Shown here: positions 34,677 to 46,014 of the stretch, piece by piece
How positions within the stretch are numbered: position 1 is the first letter of the stretch
Layout: every line of letters begins with the position of its first letter
NCBI GenBank assembly: GCA_025403435.1
Contig: CM046345.1
Coordinates: 6,024,774-6,088,773, forward strand
Reading direction: 5' to 3'
DNA from: Artocarpus heterophyllus
Taxonomy: Eukaryota; Streptophyta; Magnoliopsida; Rosales; Moraceae
Length of the DNA: 64,000 bases
Program-made: the position numbers and the translations under genes
The notes under the pieces: model-generated
Database searches by the model: none
What the model was told of the DNA's origin: nothing
What the model saw: the letters and a program-made list of their open reading frames with translations, nothing else

Positions 34677-37600
34677 TGTGACGACTCGCCTTTTCGGACA
34701 GTCACTTTACTTACTTAAACATCGTTTCATAAACAGTAATCTTACTTACTTAATAAGAAAATACTGTAATAAATTTTTTTTTTCTTAAACGTTCTTTAAT
34801 ATTGATGCGACCTCTGTCGCATTCAAGTTGAGACATCGCTCAACACTTGACCTTAAAATCATTTCAAAATGTTTCTTAAAACTTAAAAAGAAACATTTAT
34901 TAAATCATAGTTTAAAACTTTACTTTATAATTACATAAAACAGTTCATAAACTGTATCTTAAAACTTTGAATACAATTCTTAGAACTCTGATTTTCTTTA
35001 AACTTTGAAAACACAACATTAAACAATGGAAAACATTTTCTTTGCATAGCGGAAGCAAACAGTGATGGTATCCATACCCAAATCTTCGCATCTGTCCTCC
35101 GCAGCACCCAGCTCTTCTAACGGGTCCCATTGGTCACCCATAAATTACCTACAGCATGAAAAACTTTTAATGAGCTTTCGCTCAGCAAGTTCAAACATAA
35201 TCTCACAAAGCATTTAAACATGCTTTAAAACTTTTCTCATGAAAACTTTTCTCTTGAAACGTTCTTCATGAACGTTTTCCCTAAACATTTCTGAAAACGT
35301 TTTTCATAAACGTTTTCCATAAAACATTTCTGAAACGTTTTACATAAACGTTTTTCATAGAACATTTCTGAAAATGATTTTCATAAAACATTTCTGAAAC
35401 GTTTTTCTTAAAACGTCATTCGTAAACCTTTTCTTGATAACATGAAATGTTTTTCATAAACATTTAATGTAAAACCTTTCTCTTAAAACATTTCTTGAAC
35501 GTTTTTCTTAAAACGTCGTTCATAAACCGTTTCTTGAAAACATGAAAATGTTTTTCATAAACATTTATCGTAAACATTTTTCAGAATGTTTTCCATAAAC
35601 ATAACATATAAACATTTCATAAAAAAAAAAAAAGCATTCAAGTAACATCAAAATACATGACTCCATTTATGCTCAATTATTAACTTCAATTATGAGTATT
35701 TTATGAACATTTTATAAACTTAAATATTCCTTTCTTTCTCAATCTTTATTCTTGTTCCTTAACTTTCTTTATCTTATAACCTTCCTTTTCCTTACTTTAC
35801 TTTAGTGTTCGTACCAACTCATTAATCATGAGATCATAAACATGATGCTTCCCTTGTGGAAGACTTGAGACCATCAAACATTGAGGTCTTGTACCTCACC
35901 TTTAGGAGGTCAAACTTTAATTTTACTTTCATTACCTCATAACAAAGAGGCTGGTACGACACTTTCTTTTTATCTTAACGTTACCTTCTTATTAACTTTA
36001 GTGAGCATTTCAAATGCAATCACATCATATGCAATACACTTGCAATTCATAGCTTGTACTATAAAATTTATTGCATAACAGATGCAACATATTGCATAAT
36101 AAATGCAACATAAAATGCAAACACATTTTACTAATCATAATTTGCATTCTAACACTCATTGCATAACAAATGCAACATATTGCTTAATAAATACATCATA
36201 AAATGCAAACACATTTTGCAAACTATAACTTTTATTCTTAAATTTATTGCACATCAAATGCAACTTATTGCATAGCAAATGCATCATTAAACCTTTAACT
36301 TAAACTATAAAACATTATGCATTGTCATAATGCAAAACATACTTTCAATACTTTGAAAATCATAACTTAAACTTTTTAAAAACGTTATGCATATCAATAT
36401 GCCAATAAACCTTTAACATAACGATTGCAATTTCATTGCAATTCTTTTTCTTGAACTTTAAAACTTTTTGCATAATAAATGCAAACATACTTTAAAAACA
36501 ACTTGCTTAACAATTTGCAAACACATTTGCAAACATATAAATGAGCATTTAAAAATCATTTACTTCATGCTGTAGGTGAGGTTTGAAACTTACCCGAACT
36601 ATACTCTAGCGTTCTCTATTCCGTTCCTTTTCCTTCCATTAGTCGGCCTCTGTGTCCTGATCATACGACAGCCGACTCATTAATTAACTTTCTTTATTAT
36701 CAATCCACTCGATTGATAATAAAACGTAAACATTAACCATTCATTCCTTTTTCATAACTTGACTAGTATACTTTCGGTCTACCGTTCTGTTTACTCAACC
36801 TTATAAACCATCAGTTTACATTTCCTTCAATTAGCCTTGTAACCCACCGGGGTTACATTTTCTTTTAACTTTGTAACCCATCGGTTACCTCTCGTTTACT
36901 TAAAACATCTCTTATGAAATCTCTGATCTCATATGACCGTTACGTTACTTAAGGTATTACGGAACATTTTCCGTCTAATAACATTATGCTAAATCGGAGT
37001 GTTCGACTCCGTTCTAGCCGTTTCCTTAAAAATGACGATTTTACCCTTAACGGGTTTTTCGTCAACCTTGTAACGTTATAAAACCTATTCTCACATAAAA
37101 CAGTGTAACAATCACTGATCATGCATTTCATAAATTTCTATGAAAGCATCTAAAACAATTCATACTGTAGGCGAGATTCCTACTTACTTGAACTCCAAGC
37201 TAAGCAGATCCAGTTGTATCTCGCTGCATCTACAGTATGCGAAGCATCCTCTGCAGTGCTCCTCGAGCGACCATGAATGGCTAGGAATGCTTCCTGGAGA
37301 TCATACATTCTTGAAACTGTCATTCTGGACTCCGATACTGCTGTTTGAATCGCCTCGATCCACGTGCAGTCGGTACCGGATGATTTTCATCGGAGTGGAA
37401 TTTGCTCGAATGGAGGTCACCATTGCGTTCAGAGCATCGAAACGAGTCAGGAGGCGGTCTCGGATCTTCGATCGGAGGTCCGGATCACAAAATCCCAATT
37501 TGGCCTTTGACCGGCCGTTAACCGGCGTTGACCGGCCGTTGACCGGCGGCGGTTGGCTCGTTGAGGGCTGAGCTCGAGCCTTACCCCCCTAATTCGACCC

Positions 37601-38686
37601 TCCTGAGTCGATTGGTGGGGTCAATTTCACCCAATTCGGCCTCCATCTGCTCCAATCGAGGATGGATTTCTCGGCTAACATCGGCGGCTCCGATCTCGGT
37701 CCTCCGACGACGGTAGCCCAAAATTGACTTGGGTGTTTTCTTCCCCGTGACCCTCTGAGTATTTCCCCTATGGTGGGGCAGCTCAACACCGCGTGGAACG
37801 GCGGCTCCACTAGCTCCACGGCAGTGCACGACGGAGATGCCGTTCTCCGTCCTCCGGCCATCATTTCGTGGAATTGAGGTACCGAATTTCTTCCTCTCGG
37901 TCCTCTGAAGGTGTTTGTGCCTTCAATTTGGCACAAAACGGCCTAAAATGGCCAACCCAACCTCACCCACGGCGACGGTGGCGGGCATCTTTGTTCTCCG
38001 GCGAGGGGCGGCGGAATGGAGCAATTGACCGAGGGGTCTTGCTCGCCGTCGCCCTCTGATCATTTTGGCACCGGCAGTGTGCCACACCGCTACCAGACAC
38101 GACGGCTCCGACGGTGGCTCCACGGCGGCGACGGGGCAGCTCCGGCGAAGCTGTTCCAGCCAAAATTGAGCTGGAAAATTGGTGCCATCTTGTTCCTCTC
38201 CTCACACTGAGTCCATAGACACCAAAATCACGTCGATTGGTGGTCGGACGGCGGAGAAACGACTTCGGGAAAAAATGGGTTTTGCCGCCACTTTGGGCGG
38301 CGCGTGGGCCCTCCTCCGGCGGCTATTTGGGTGGCACGACACCTCGTTGGACTCAGCTCAACGAGAGCTTCCCACTGGTATGGGAGGTGTCGAAAAATAA
38401 CGCCGGAATCTCAAACGAGATTTGAGGAGAGAGAGAGAGAAAGTAGAGAGAGAAAGTCTCGATTTTTCCCTCAATTTTCTGATTTTTTCCTCTTTTTTTT
38501 TTCTTTTCTTTTTATAAAAGTATAAAAAGAAATTGTGGTCCACACAATTCAATTCTTATACTACATTGCTCTAATACTGTATAATTTTTCATGTTATTAT
38601 ACAGTATTTTCCTTTAATTATACTTTGTCTTAATATAATCCTTAATTTAATGCATTTTTAATGCATTAAAAATCTCGGGTGTTACA
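34677..38686 (-). mobile_element. F1: 4.0-kb solo LTR of a long-LTR gypsy-like family, nested in B
   Basis: The insert is bounded by TGTGACGACTC and GGGTGTTACA with a 5-bp target duplication tcaat at 34672-34676 and 38687-38691. It encodes no retroelement protein and has no internal second LTR, so it reads as a solo LTR left by recombination. On the minus strand it starts TGTAACACCCGAG, then a TATA-like tataaaa near 38515, a CT-rich stretch, a GC-rich block (about 37330-38400) with CGGCCGTTGAC repeats, and later an 88-bp tandem repeat with TTGCAT/ATGCAA dyads (36071-36320) and AACGTT-rich repeats (35250-35600). F2 is a second copy. Confidence 0.85.
36071..36320 (-). repeat. 88-bp tandem repeat with paired TTGCAT-n5-ATGCAA dyads (F1)
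   Basis: Dyads start at 36071 and 36092, 36159 and 36180, and 36247 and 36268: each pair is 21 bp apart and the pairs recur every 88 bp. The second member of each pair is sometimes imperfect. The same layout is present in F2. Confidence 0.8.
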
Positions 38687-40786
38687 TCAATCCTAGGCAA
38701 GGGATACTTGTTCTTCACCGTAACACGATTCAGCTGCCGATAATCCACACATAGCCTGAGAGTCCCATCATGCTTCTTGCAAACAAAACCGGTGCTCCCC
38801 ACGGAGATGTGCTATTCCTAATATACCCTTTATCAGCAAGCTCCTGAAATTGCTTCCTCAATTCTTTCATTTCTGTCGGCGCCATCTGATAAGGTGCCAT
38901 AGAAATCAGTGATGTCCTTGGAAACAACTCGATACCAAACTCAATCTCTCGATGCGGTGGTAATCCTGGCAACTCGTCCGGAAAGACATCCTCGAACTAT
39001 CAACTACCAGAATCACCACACTGCCTCTCAAAGCATAAGGCTCGCAATCTAGGTTGGCAAGAAAAGCACAACAACCTAGATTCCTTCGCCCTCCTAGAGA
39101 CGACTTCATGAGACGCTCACTCATTAACCAATCACCACCACCCTGGTAAGTGATCATCGTCTCCCTATCAGACACTAGGGTCACCTTTCGAAGTTGGCAG
39201 TCCACGACTGCATTATACCTGGACAACCAGTCCATCCCTAGAATTACATCATAGGAGCTCATGGGGAGTATAATCAAATCACTTTTCAAAATCTCATCCC
39301 CAATTTTTATTTTACAAGATTTACACATACAATTTACACACACCCGCCCCAAGGGAGAAGTTATGACTAAGGGTTCATTAAACTCTTTTGCCTCTAATCC
39401 CAAGGCATGTACAAAAGAACTCGAAATGAGAGAATGAGAGGCACCGGTATCAAATAAAACACGAGCTAAAGATCTGGAAACCAAGATCATACCATCGACA
39501 ACCGCGTTACCAATATGAGAATCTGACCCTCCAGACGCCATTGCATGAACCTGCACTGGCGCCTTTCCTTTTCCTCTATCGACATTGCTGGGTCCTAGAT
39601 TACTCGGTCGATGCTGCTAAGATGGAGACGACTACACACTACCTGTACTCGGCGCTCGATACTGAGGGACACTACACTGAAAATGCTGCGGTTGCTGCCC
39701 CCGTGCCGGATATGAGAATTGCTAAGAAGAAAACTAGGGATACTGCAACTGTGGGTACTGCGGAGGCGAAGGTAGGGTCTGAGGCTGAGGCTGAGACTGG
39801 CGACTGGCATCCTCCCCGGTCTGAGATCCAAGACGAGCACTCTTGATCGGGCAATTCCTCTTGATGTGTCCGGGCCGCTGACAGAAATGACAATGAAAGC
39901 TGTAGGGATTGCTGCGCTCGCTGCCAGATGAACTACTACTACCGCTGGTCGCGCCACTTTGCTTGCCTTTCCTCGGAGCTGGACGACCATTGGTGCTCTT
40001 CTTGCCACTCCTCTGCGGTCCTCCTGAAGCCTTGGCTCGGTCCTCACAATACTGCACATAATCATTCTCCACGGATATCACCGACGACACAAGCTCTCCG
40101 AAACTCCTAAGCCGTAGAGCAACCAACTGCTGCCGAATAGGAGCCTTGAGCCCTTCCTGAAACTTAATACACTTTTTACGCTCCGATGCCACCGCTGATG
40201 GAGCAAACCTAGCCAACTCATTAAACTTTGCCTCATACTCTCGAACTGATAGATCACCGTGCTGCAACCTGTAGAACTCAACTGCCTTCTGATCTCTATA
40301 CCCTTGCGAAAAATACCGATCATAGAACAGCTCCTCGAACCTGTCCCAACTGATATCGCCACCGCGCTCCAAACATTTAGTTTGTTTCCATCAAGTGTTA
40401 GCGCCACCCTTGAGCTTATATGCAGCAAACTCCACACGATACTCCTCAGGCACACCAAGGGTATCCAAATGCTTCAAGATCGAATCCAACCAATACTCTG
40501 CTAACTGCGAATCCCCATTGCCATCAAAAGTCAGAACAGACGCACGACGAAATTTCTTAAAGTACGCATGCCGATTACCAACATCAGAATCTCCCGGTCT
40601 AGCCCTGGCTGCCATCTGCCGAAAAGCCACAAACATGGACCTCATCATGCTCTCATCATTTCTGAACTCGGCGTCAGCTGTAGAACGACGTCTAGGTGCC
40701 ATTCTCTCACTTTTGAAAACAAAATTTAGACTGTCAGAGGTATTTCAATGTCAAACCTATGTGTGCACAATTCCCAAGGTTCATAA

Positions 40787-40804
40787 CCTTGAGCTCTGAT
40801 ACCA
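40787..40804 (-). other. Primer-binding site of element B (tRNA-iMet)
   Basis: On the minus strand, directly after the 5' LTR, the sequence reads TGGTATCAGAGC. Confidence 0.9.
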
Positions 40805-40807
40805 TTC

Positions 40808-42977
40808 TGTCACGCCCGGGGGTACGAGAGGTGACGTGGCAGATTATTTAAGTTAATTAAAAGAGAATTTAATTAAAATCTAGAGTTTAAGGGGTTGAAT
40901 TAAGTATAAAATATGGGGTTTCACAAAAACACTTTATAAAGAGTTCATATTCACTAAGTAATTTAAAACATTAAACGAATAATAATTAAACAATAAAGCC
41001 GCGAGTATGGGTCCCATAGACCCACAACTTGTGCACACACATGGTACTGATAATGTCATAAATACAATCACAGTCTAGGTACAAATAAAATTAAGATCTT
41101 ACATGCCTTGATTAAATGATACAAAAGATAAATTAATTCTTCTATTGCTCTGAGTCCTGTCCGAAGATTCCTCTCCAAACCTAAATGGAAAACCACCTAG
41201 AGAGGGAGATTTAATACAAATAAAACGTGAGCGAAAGGCTCAGTAGGACTAAGTTTTATAAAATAATTTAATTCAAAGAAACATGACATTATTCAGGAGT
41301 TATTTAAAAGAAACTTGAGTCAATGAATAAATAAACAAATTTAAGTAAAACCATCCTTACCCAGGACAGTTTACTTGGACAACCAGAATTATCATTTTCT
41401 TTTTCCTAGGCAAACCATAATAATATCACCATCGTAGTGGCCTAGCTGGGTTTCAGGACCTGCCCCCAAGGTCGATCGCTACACGACCCGATCTCTAATA
41501 TGACATCATGCCTATATGTTTATTATCATTATCGTTCAAACCCAATTACCGAGTGTTGTCATTTACATTCATTATGAAGTTCATTTCAGTTCACGGTATA
41601 TTAAAATATAACCGATAAATTCATTTTTCAAACAACCGTTGAAAACATTTTAATAGAAATCCTTTTCAAAGCCAAATCATTTCAAAACCATGCTACCAAA
41701 GAAATGGGGTAGAAGTCCTACCTCGATACTCGTGCCGGTGCCCCACACTGTAATCTCGATCCGCTACACGTTAGCTCCGCGGAACCACAAACGATCCTAG
41801 ATACAAACTAAGTCGATCAATATCTAGTTCGAGACATTCTATGTTACTAAACCATTTCATGATGTCCTAGTGTGCCATTCGTACCTTTAAAATCATTCCA
41901 TAAGGTTGGAATCTAAATTGGGGTTCAAAACAGTGAAAACGGGTGAAAAATCACAAAATTTTCCATGCCTCGATCGGCCTACCGAACTCCCTGCTTCGGC
42001 CGGCTGAACTGTACTGCAGGAAGCCAGGTCCGGTCGGCCGGTCATTTCCCCAGGTTCGGCCTGCTGGACGGAAAAACACAGGCCTGTCGATCCCTATTTT
42101 GGCCTGCCGAACACGTGATCCGGCCTGCTGAACTGGGAAAACCTAGAAATCCAGCCACGGGTTTCTCGATCCCCAAAACACAAATCTTGATTTTAACCTG
42201 TTTTTCTCAAATCCCAGGCATAGACAACAATCATAGTTGATGGAAAAACATAGTAGAACACATTTGGACTCATTTAAACAAGATTTAAACTCAAAAATCT
42301 CAAAAATCCAAAAATGAGAAAATGGGAAGAAAAATGAAAAATCTTGAATTCAATCCGTTTTTTTTCAATCTAAGCTTAGATTCGAGTTGTTCTAAGTTCA
42401 TTTAACTCAAGTCCAAGGTTTTCTAAGCTTAAACAAACCTAAATTTCAAAAATGCACAAAATTGAAAAATTTTGAAAAAGTTTAGAAATTTCAAAACTAA
42501 CCTCGAATCGAAGCTTCAATCCGTATTCTCGATTGCTAAATCACGTCCCCGAGCTTCCTCCTTGCTAACCCGAAGCTTGGATTCGAATTTGATTTCAAAA
42601 ATAGGAGAGAGAAGTAGAGAGAGAAGAGAGGAGCCGAGAGAGATCAAGAGAGAGAAAGAAGTGAGCAGAGTGAAGAGAGAGAGGGAGAGAAAGGATATAA
42701 ATAGAGGAAATCGGTGGGTGATTTTACTGTGCGAAAACCATGTGCCGTCCACGGTTTTGTAAAACGGAGTATTTTTAACATTTTACAAATTGTTGTGTTT
42801 TAAAACTCAAAAAATCATTTTAAAATAATAAGAAATCATTTAAATTCATTAAATTAACAAAACAACCAAAAATTTAAAATCCAACCAAGTAATCAAATTA
42901 ATGTTAAAACATCAATTATGGCACACTAATCCATCAATTATATTACAATAACATTAAATAAGTTTCGGGGCGTTACA
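40808..42977 (-). repeat. 5' LTR of element B
   Basis: The right-hand LTR is 2170 bp, against 2156 bp for the left. Its palindrome array (about 41970-42135) lost one unit and has another altered, consistent with slippage among repeats. The CT-rich start region is visible as its complement near 42605-42690. Confidence 0.92.
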
Positions 42978-43987
42978 ATCCATCTCCTTGAAATTTTATA
43001 AACTGCGTTTTATAGGTTGTAACGCCCCTATATGGGGGTTAACAGTTTTTAATGAGATAAAATAAAAATAAATAATAAAAATAAAACCTTAAAAATAAAA
43101 TTTGCCCGGGACCTAAATGAAAACTCTCAACTCAAAAATAAAAATATAAACGATAAATAAACCACAGTTTAATGTAGCACCTTAAATTTAATAGTATAAA
43201 CTGTTGTCATCATCATTTTAACCCTCAACACATTGTAATACAGTCACAGAAAGTAACAATTGATGCTTACATTATCATGAAGAACATTCTCAACAATTGA
43301 AGCAGTCCCAATGTAATATAGCTACATCACTTCCTCAACTATATTTCTCGTAGCCACCTCACACTTAGTGAGTCATGAAAAGATAAAAATATAAGGGAAT
43401 GAGCGACACTATGCTCAGTAGAGAAAGCCATTACTCACCTTTAGGTTTTTATCATTACCACATTAAAACCTGCATGGTTAGTAGGTTACATCATATTCCA
43501 GATTATGAGGTTTATTATGATCACATCTTATGGATACCGTAGTTAATCGTTACCAAGTGTCATAATTACAAATTTATACAAATATTACCAATCATCATTG
43601 TTCCTAGGTATCCATGTTAAATTGAGTATCACTCAACTCATCGAAACCCAAATGGGCGCACTTGATCACCCTATAAACATTCCAAGGGTGTTCCGGTGAG
43701 GGGACATCAAGCCCCGAGTCCTCACCAAGTCGATTCCTGTACAGTGTGTTCTGGGACTTTCAACCCAAGGAAGCGTCATCGCCTTCCCCCTATTTTACCT
43801 TTTAGGGTATTCATGCCCAAGGACGTAACCGTCGCCCTCTTCATGTCTCACAATTTCTCTATATTGAATCATTATTAATAGAGTTAGTTTTCCTAACCAT
43901 GCTTCTCAATTTATAACATGTGTCAATTCATTATGTTCCTCGCCGTACAATACAAGACGAGTCCATGTCATAGTTTCATATGTGATA

Positions 43988-46000
43988 TGTTGGAAACAAA
44001 GTGCGCAGCAGAATTTTAAAATTTTTTTCATCAGAGTATTTTCCAAAACACAAGTTTGACATGTTATATGTATAAATTAAACAGATCTTACTAACCTCAG
44101 TGTGCCGAAGAACCTCCGCGACCTGTGTAGAGAAGTAACGTTCCAGAAGAGCCTCAACCAACTGGTCTTCTTTGCTATTCTCTATCCACAACCGGAGTGA
44201 GTGTGGGCTCACACGTACAGCTCTTCCACCGGTGACTCTCCTTCCAACCAATAGAGAGAACCCAAAGCTAGTGTTCGTGATTTGTGAACAAAAGCTCTCA
44301 GGGAGTTTTTAGATGCTCACTAGAAGAGTATCACTCTTAATCTCTCAAATTGATCTGAGTAAATCATTAGAATCACTCCCTTTTTATACCTATTGGTCCT
44401 TGGGGTCAGTCCATATCAGATTAGGTCTCAAAAATCGAAACAGAATCAAGTTCGGATCAATATCTGATAAGATACGCGTGAAAAACGCGTAATCTTAGCT
44501 GTCGCGGTCGGCATGCCGAACTGTGAGATAGGCAGGCCGAACTGGCCAGTTCGGCAGGCCGAACTGCCGAGAAAAAATCTCCGCGAATCTTTTATTTTCC
44601 ACCCGAGATTCTAAAGGATAAAGTCTCAGTTTTGATTCAAATAGCCCAATAGAAAAGATATCTGATCAAAACAAACTTTATCAAGATAATCTCTAAGAAA
44701 ATAAATCAATTCACAATAATTCTACAAGTTTATCTTGTTCTAATTGTCCAAAATTAAAACAACCGATAAACAGACAAGAATTATCCGAACGCCATAATTC
44801 AACAAGTTCATCTTGAACTAATTTCTTACATAATTAATTCAACCGATAAACAGACATGAATTATTTGATTCTTATAAATTTTAAACCAATCTGATAAATC
44901 CGACATAAGTCACCAATTATTGGAAAAGCACGCCGTGTCGTTACAGGATTTTGTGAGCTAGCAAAGGGGACCAAAATGGACCTATAAAGTTCAAGCTCAT
45001 GATAATTATGAAACCCAATATCCCAGATATACATTTCACAATTATCAACTCCAACGCTACTCCACTAAAAGCTTGGAGCTGCATTCTCGAACTTTATAGA
45101 ATTACGAAGCTCGTGTATCTAAGTCTCCATGACATATCATAGTGTATCGCATCCCCATATGATCATCCATAATCGGCTTAAGGACAAGTTCTGTCTTACC
45201 TTCCCGATTATTTTTATCTTACGTTCCATTGTCTCACCATTAGAAAACTTACCATCCAAAGATAGTATATCATTCGGTTACACCTATGTATCCAAATGGT
45301 TGAGCGCTCCAGTTTTTCAATTACAGGATAACGCATATAAGAGGATATCATTACTCCTAAAGAGGAGCTATGGATTCCATATCTATGAATAACAAGTCTA
45401 CGCTATCAAGAGTCATGCCTCCAACGTACCGGCATGCATGCCACTATAGAGATGTGTGAGTCATCCATTGGTACATCAAAAGACACAAGTCGAGACAACG
45501 GGCCTATTATTCAACTCAGGATTAAGATACAATACAAATGATTGTCTAAAGTGAATCGATTTGCCAAGACAGAATTATTAATCCAAATCAATTCACTTTA
45601 TGTCCCGATCCAACACATCGTCACCTATGACAACGCGCCAATGTTTCTATTCACGGAGTCCAACTCCGATGGCCAAGACAAACCATCTCCCAAAAGGGAT
45701 ATAGACAATATAACAATCTTTACATGAATAAAGCGCCCAACTTTATTCCCTTGATTGCGGATCATATATTTTAGACCATCACCTTAAGAGTCGTGTCTAC
45801 CGTATAATCATCCCATCATATGCCCAACTCTTAAGGTTTAGACTGATAGTCTCAGACTACTGTTTGCTTATCATACATTCAACAAATATGAACGTAAAGA
45901 GGACAATATTTGGTATATATAAATGAATAAATTCTTTATTGATAAAAATGTCTCCAAAAACGTATTACATTTTTACTCCTTAGAGCATACATGTCTAACA
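43988..46000 (-). repeat. 3' LTR of element C
   Basis: It is nearly identical to 51593-53606. It contains three phased palindromes at 44509, 44530 and 44552. The pyrimidine run atctcccact to its right is the complement of the polypurine tract. The 91-aa frame near its left end starts with TTG and is not credible as a gene. Confidence 0.95.
44507..44564 (-). repeat. Three phased CGGCAGGCCG-type palindromes in the copia C LTR
   Basis: Cores start at 44509, 44530 and 44552, spaced 21 and 22 bp. The word ttcggcaggccgaa is the same as in gypsy element A, though in the opposite sense relative to transcription. The other LTR repeats it at about 52112-52169. Confidence 0.88.
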
Positions 46001-46014
46001 ATCTCCCACTTGCA

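Larger units (their letters stand above)
32078..40702 (-). pseudogene. Gag-Pol remnant of element B
   Basis: The reading frame begins [13 protein letters not shown] at 40702 and ends LYLHLFCF at 32078, matching A domain by domain. It is broken by TGA at 40393-40391 (Trp in A), two TAG codons just after LQYP near 39733 and 39724, one-base deletions near 38995 and 38785, the F1 insertion at 34677-38686, TAG near 34070, 33940, 33470 and 32370, TGA near 32785, and a 20-bp tandem duplication near 32700-32735. Surviving landmarks include [14 protein letters not shown], the integrase [11 protein letters not shown] and [11 protein letters not shown]. Most stops replace CAG or TGG codons of A, as expected from cytosine deamination. 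It cannot encode a working polyprotein. Confidence 0.93.
29875..42977 (-). mobile_element. Element B: degenerate Ty3/gypsy chromovirus, same family as A, interrupted by solo LTR F1
   Basis: LTRs at 29875-32030 and 40808-42977 flank a gag-pol remnant on the minus strand; the target duplication is atcca at 29870-29874 and 42978-42982. Without F1 it would be about 9.09 kb, the size of A. The LTRs differ by many substitutions and by indels in the palindrome array, so it is much older than A. It carries a 4.0-kb insertion at 34677-38686 inside the reverse-transcriptase region. Confidence 0.94.

Noticed and set aside
34945..35130. 61-aa frame starting MGPVRRAGCCGG, kept in F1 and F2
   Set aside because: It has a real ATG, but conservation is explained by the two copies being the same LTR family, and it has no known domain.
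37589..38210. Several overlapping frames in the GC-rich block of F1
   Set aside because: High GC removes stop codons in all frames; the matching frames are not conserved in F2.
43976..44251. 91-aa frame in the copia C LTR (repeated at 51563-51856)
   Set aside because: It starts with TTG, crosses the LTR border, and is duplicated only because the LTR is; no domain is recognisable.
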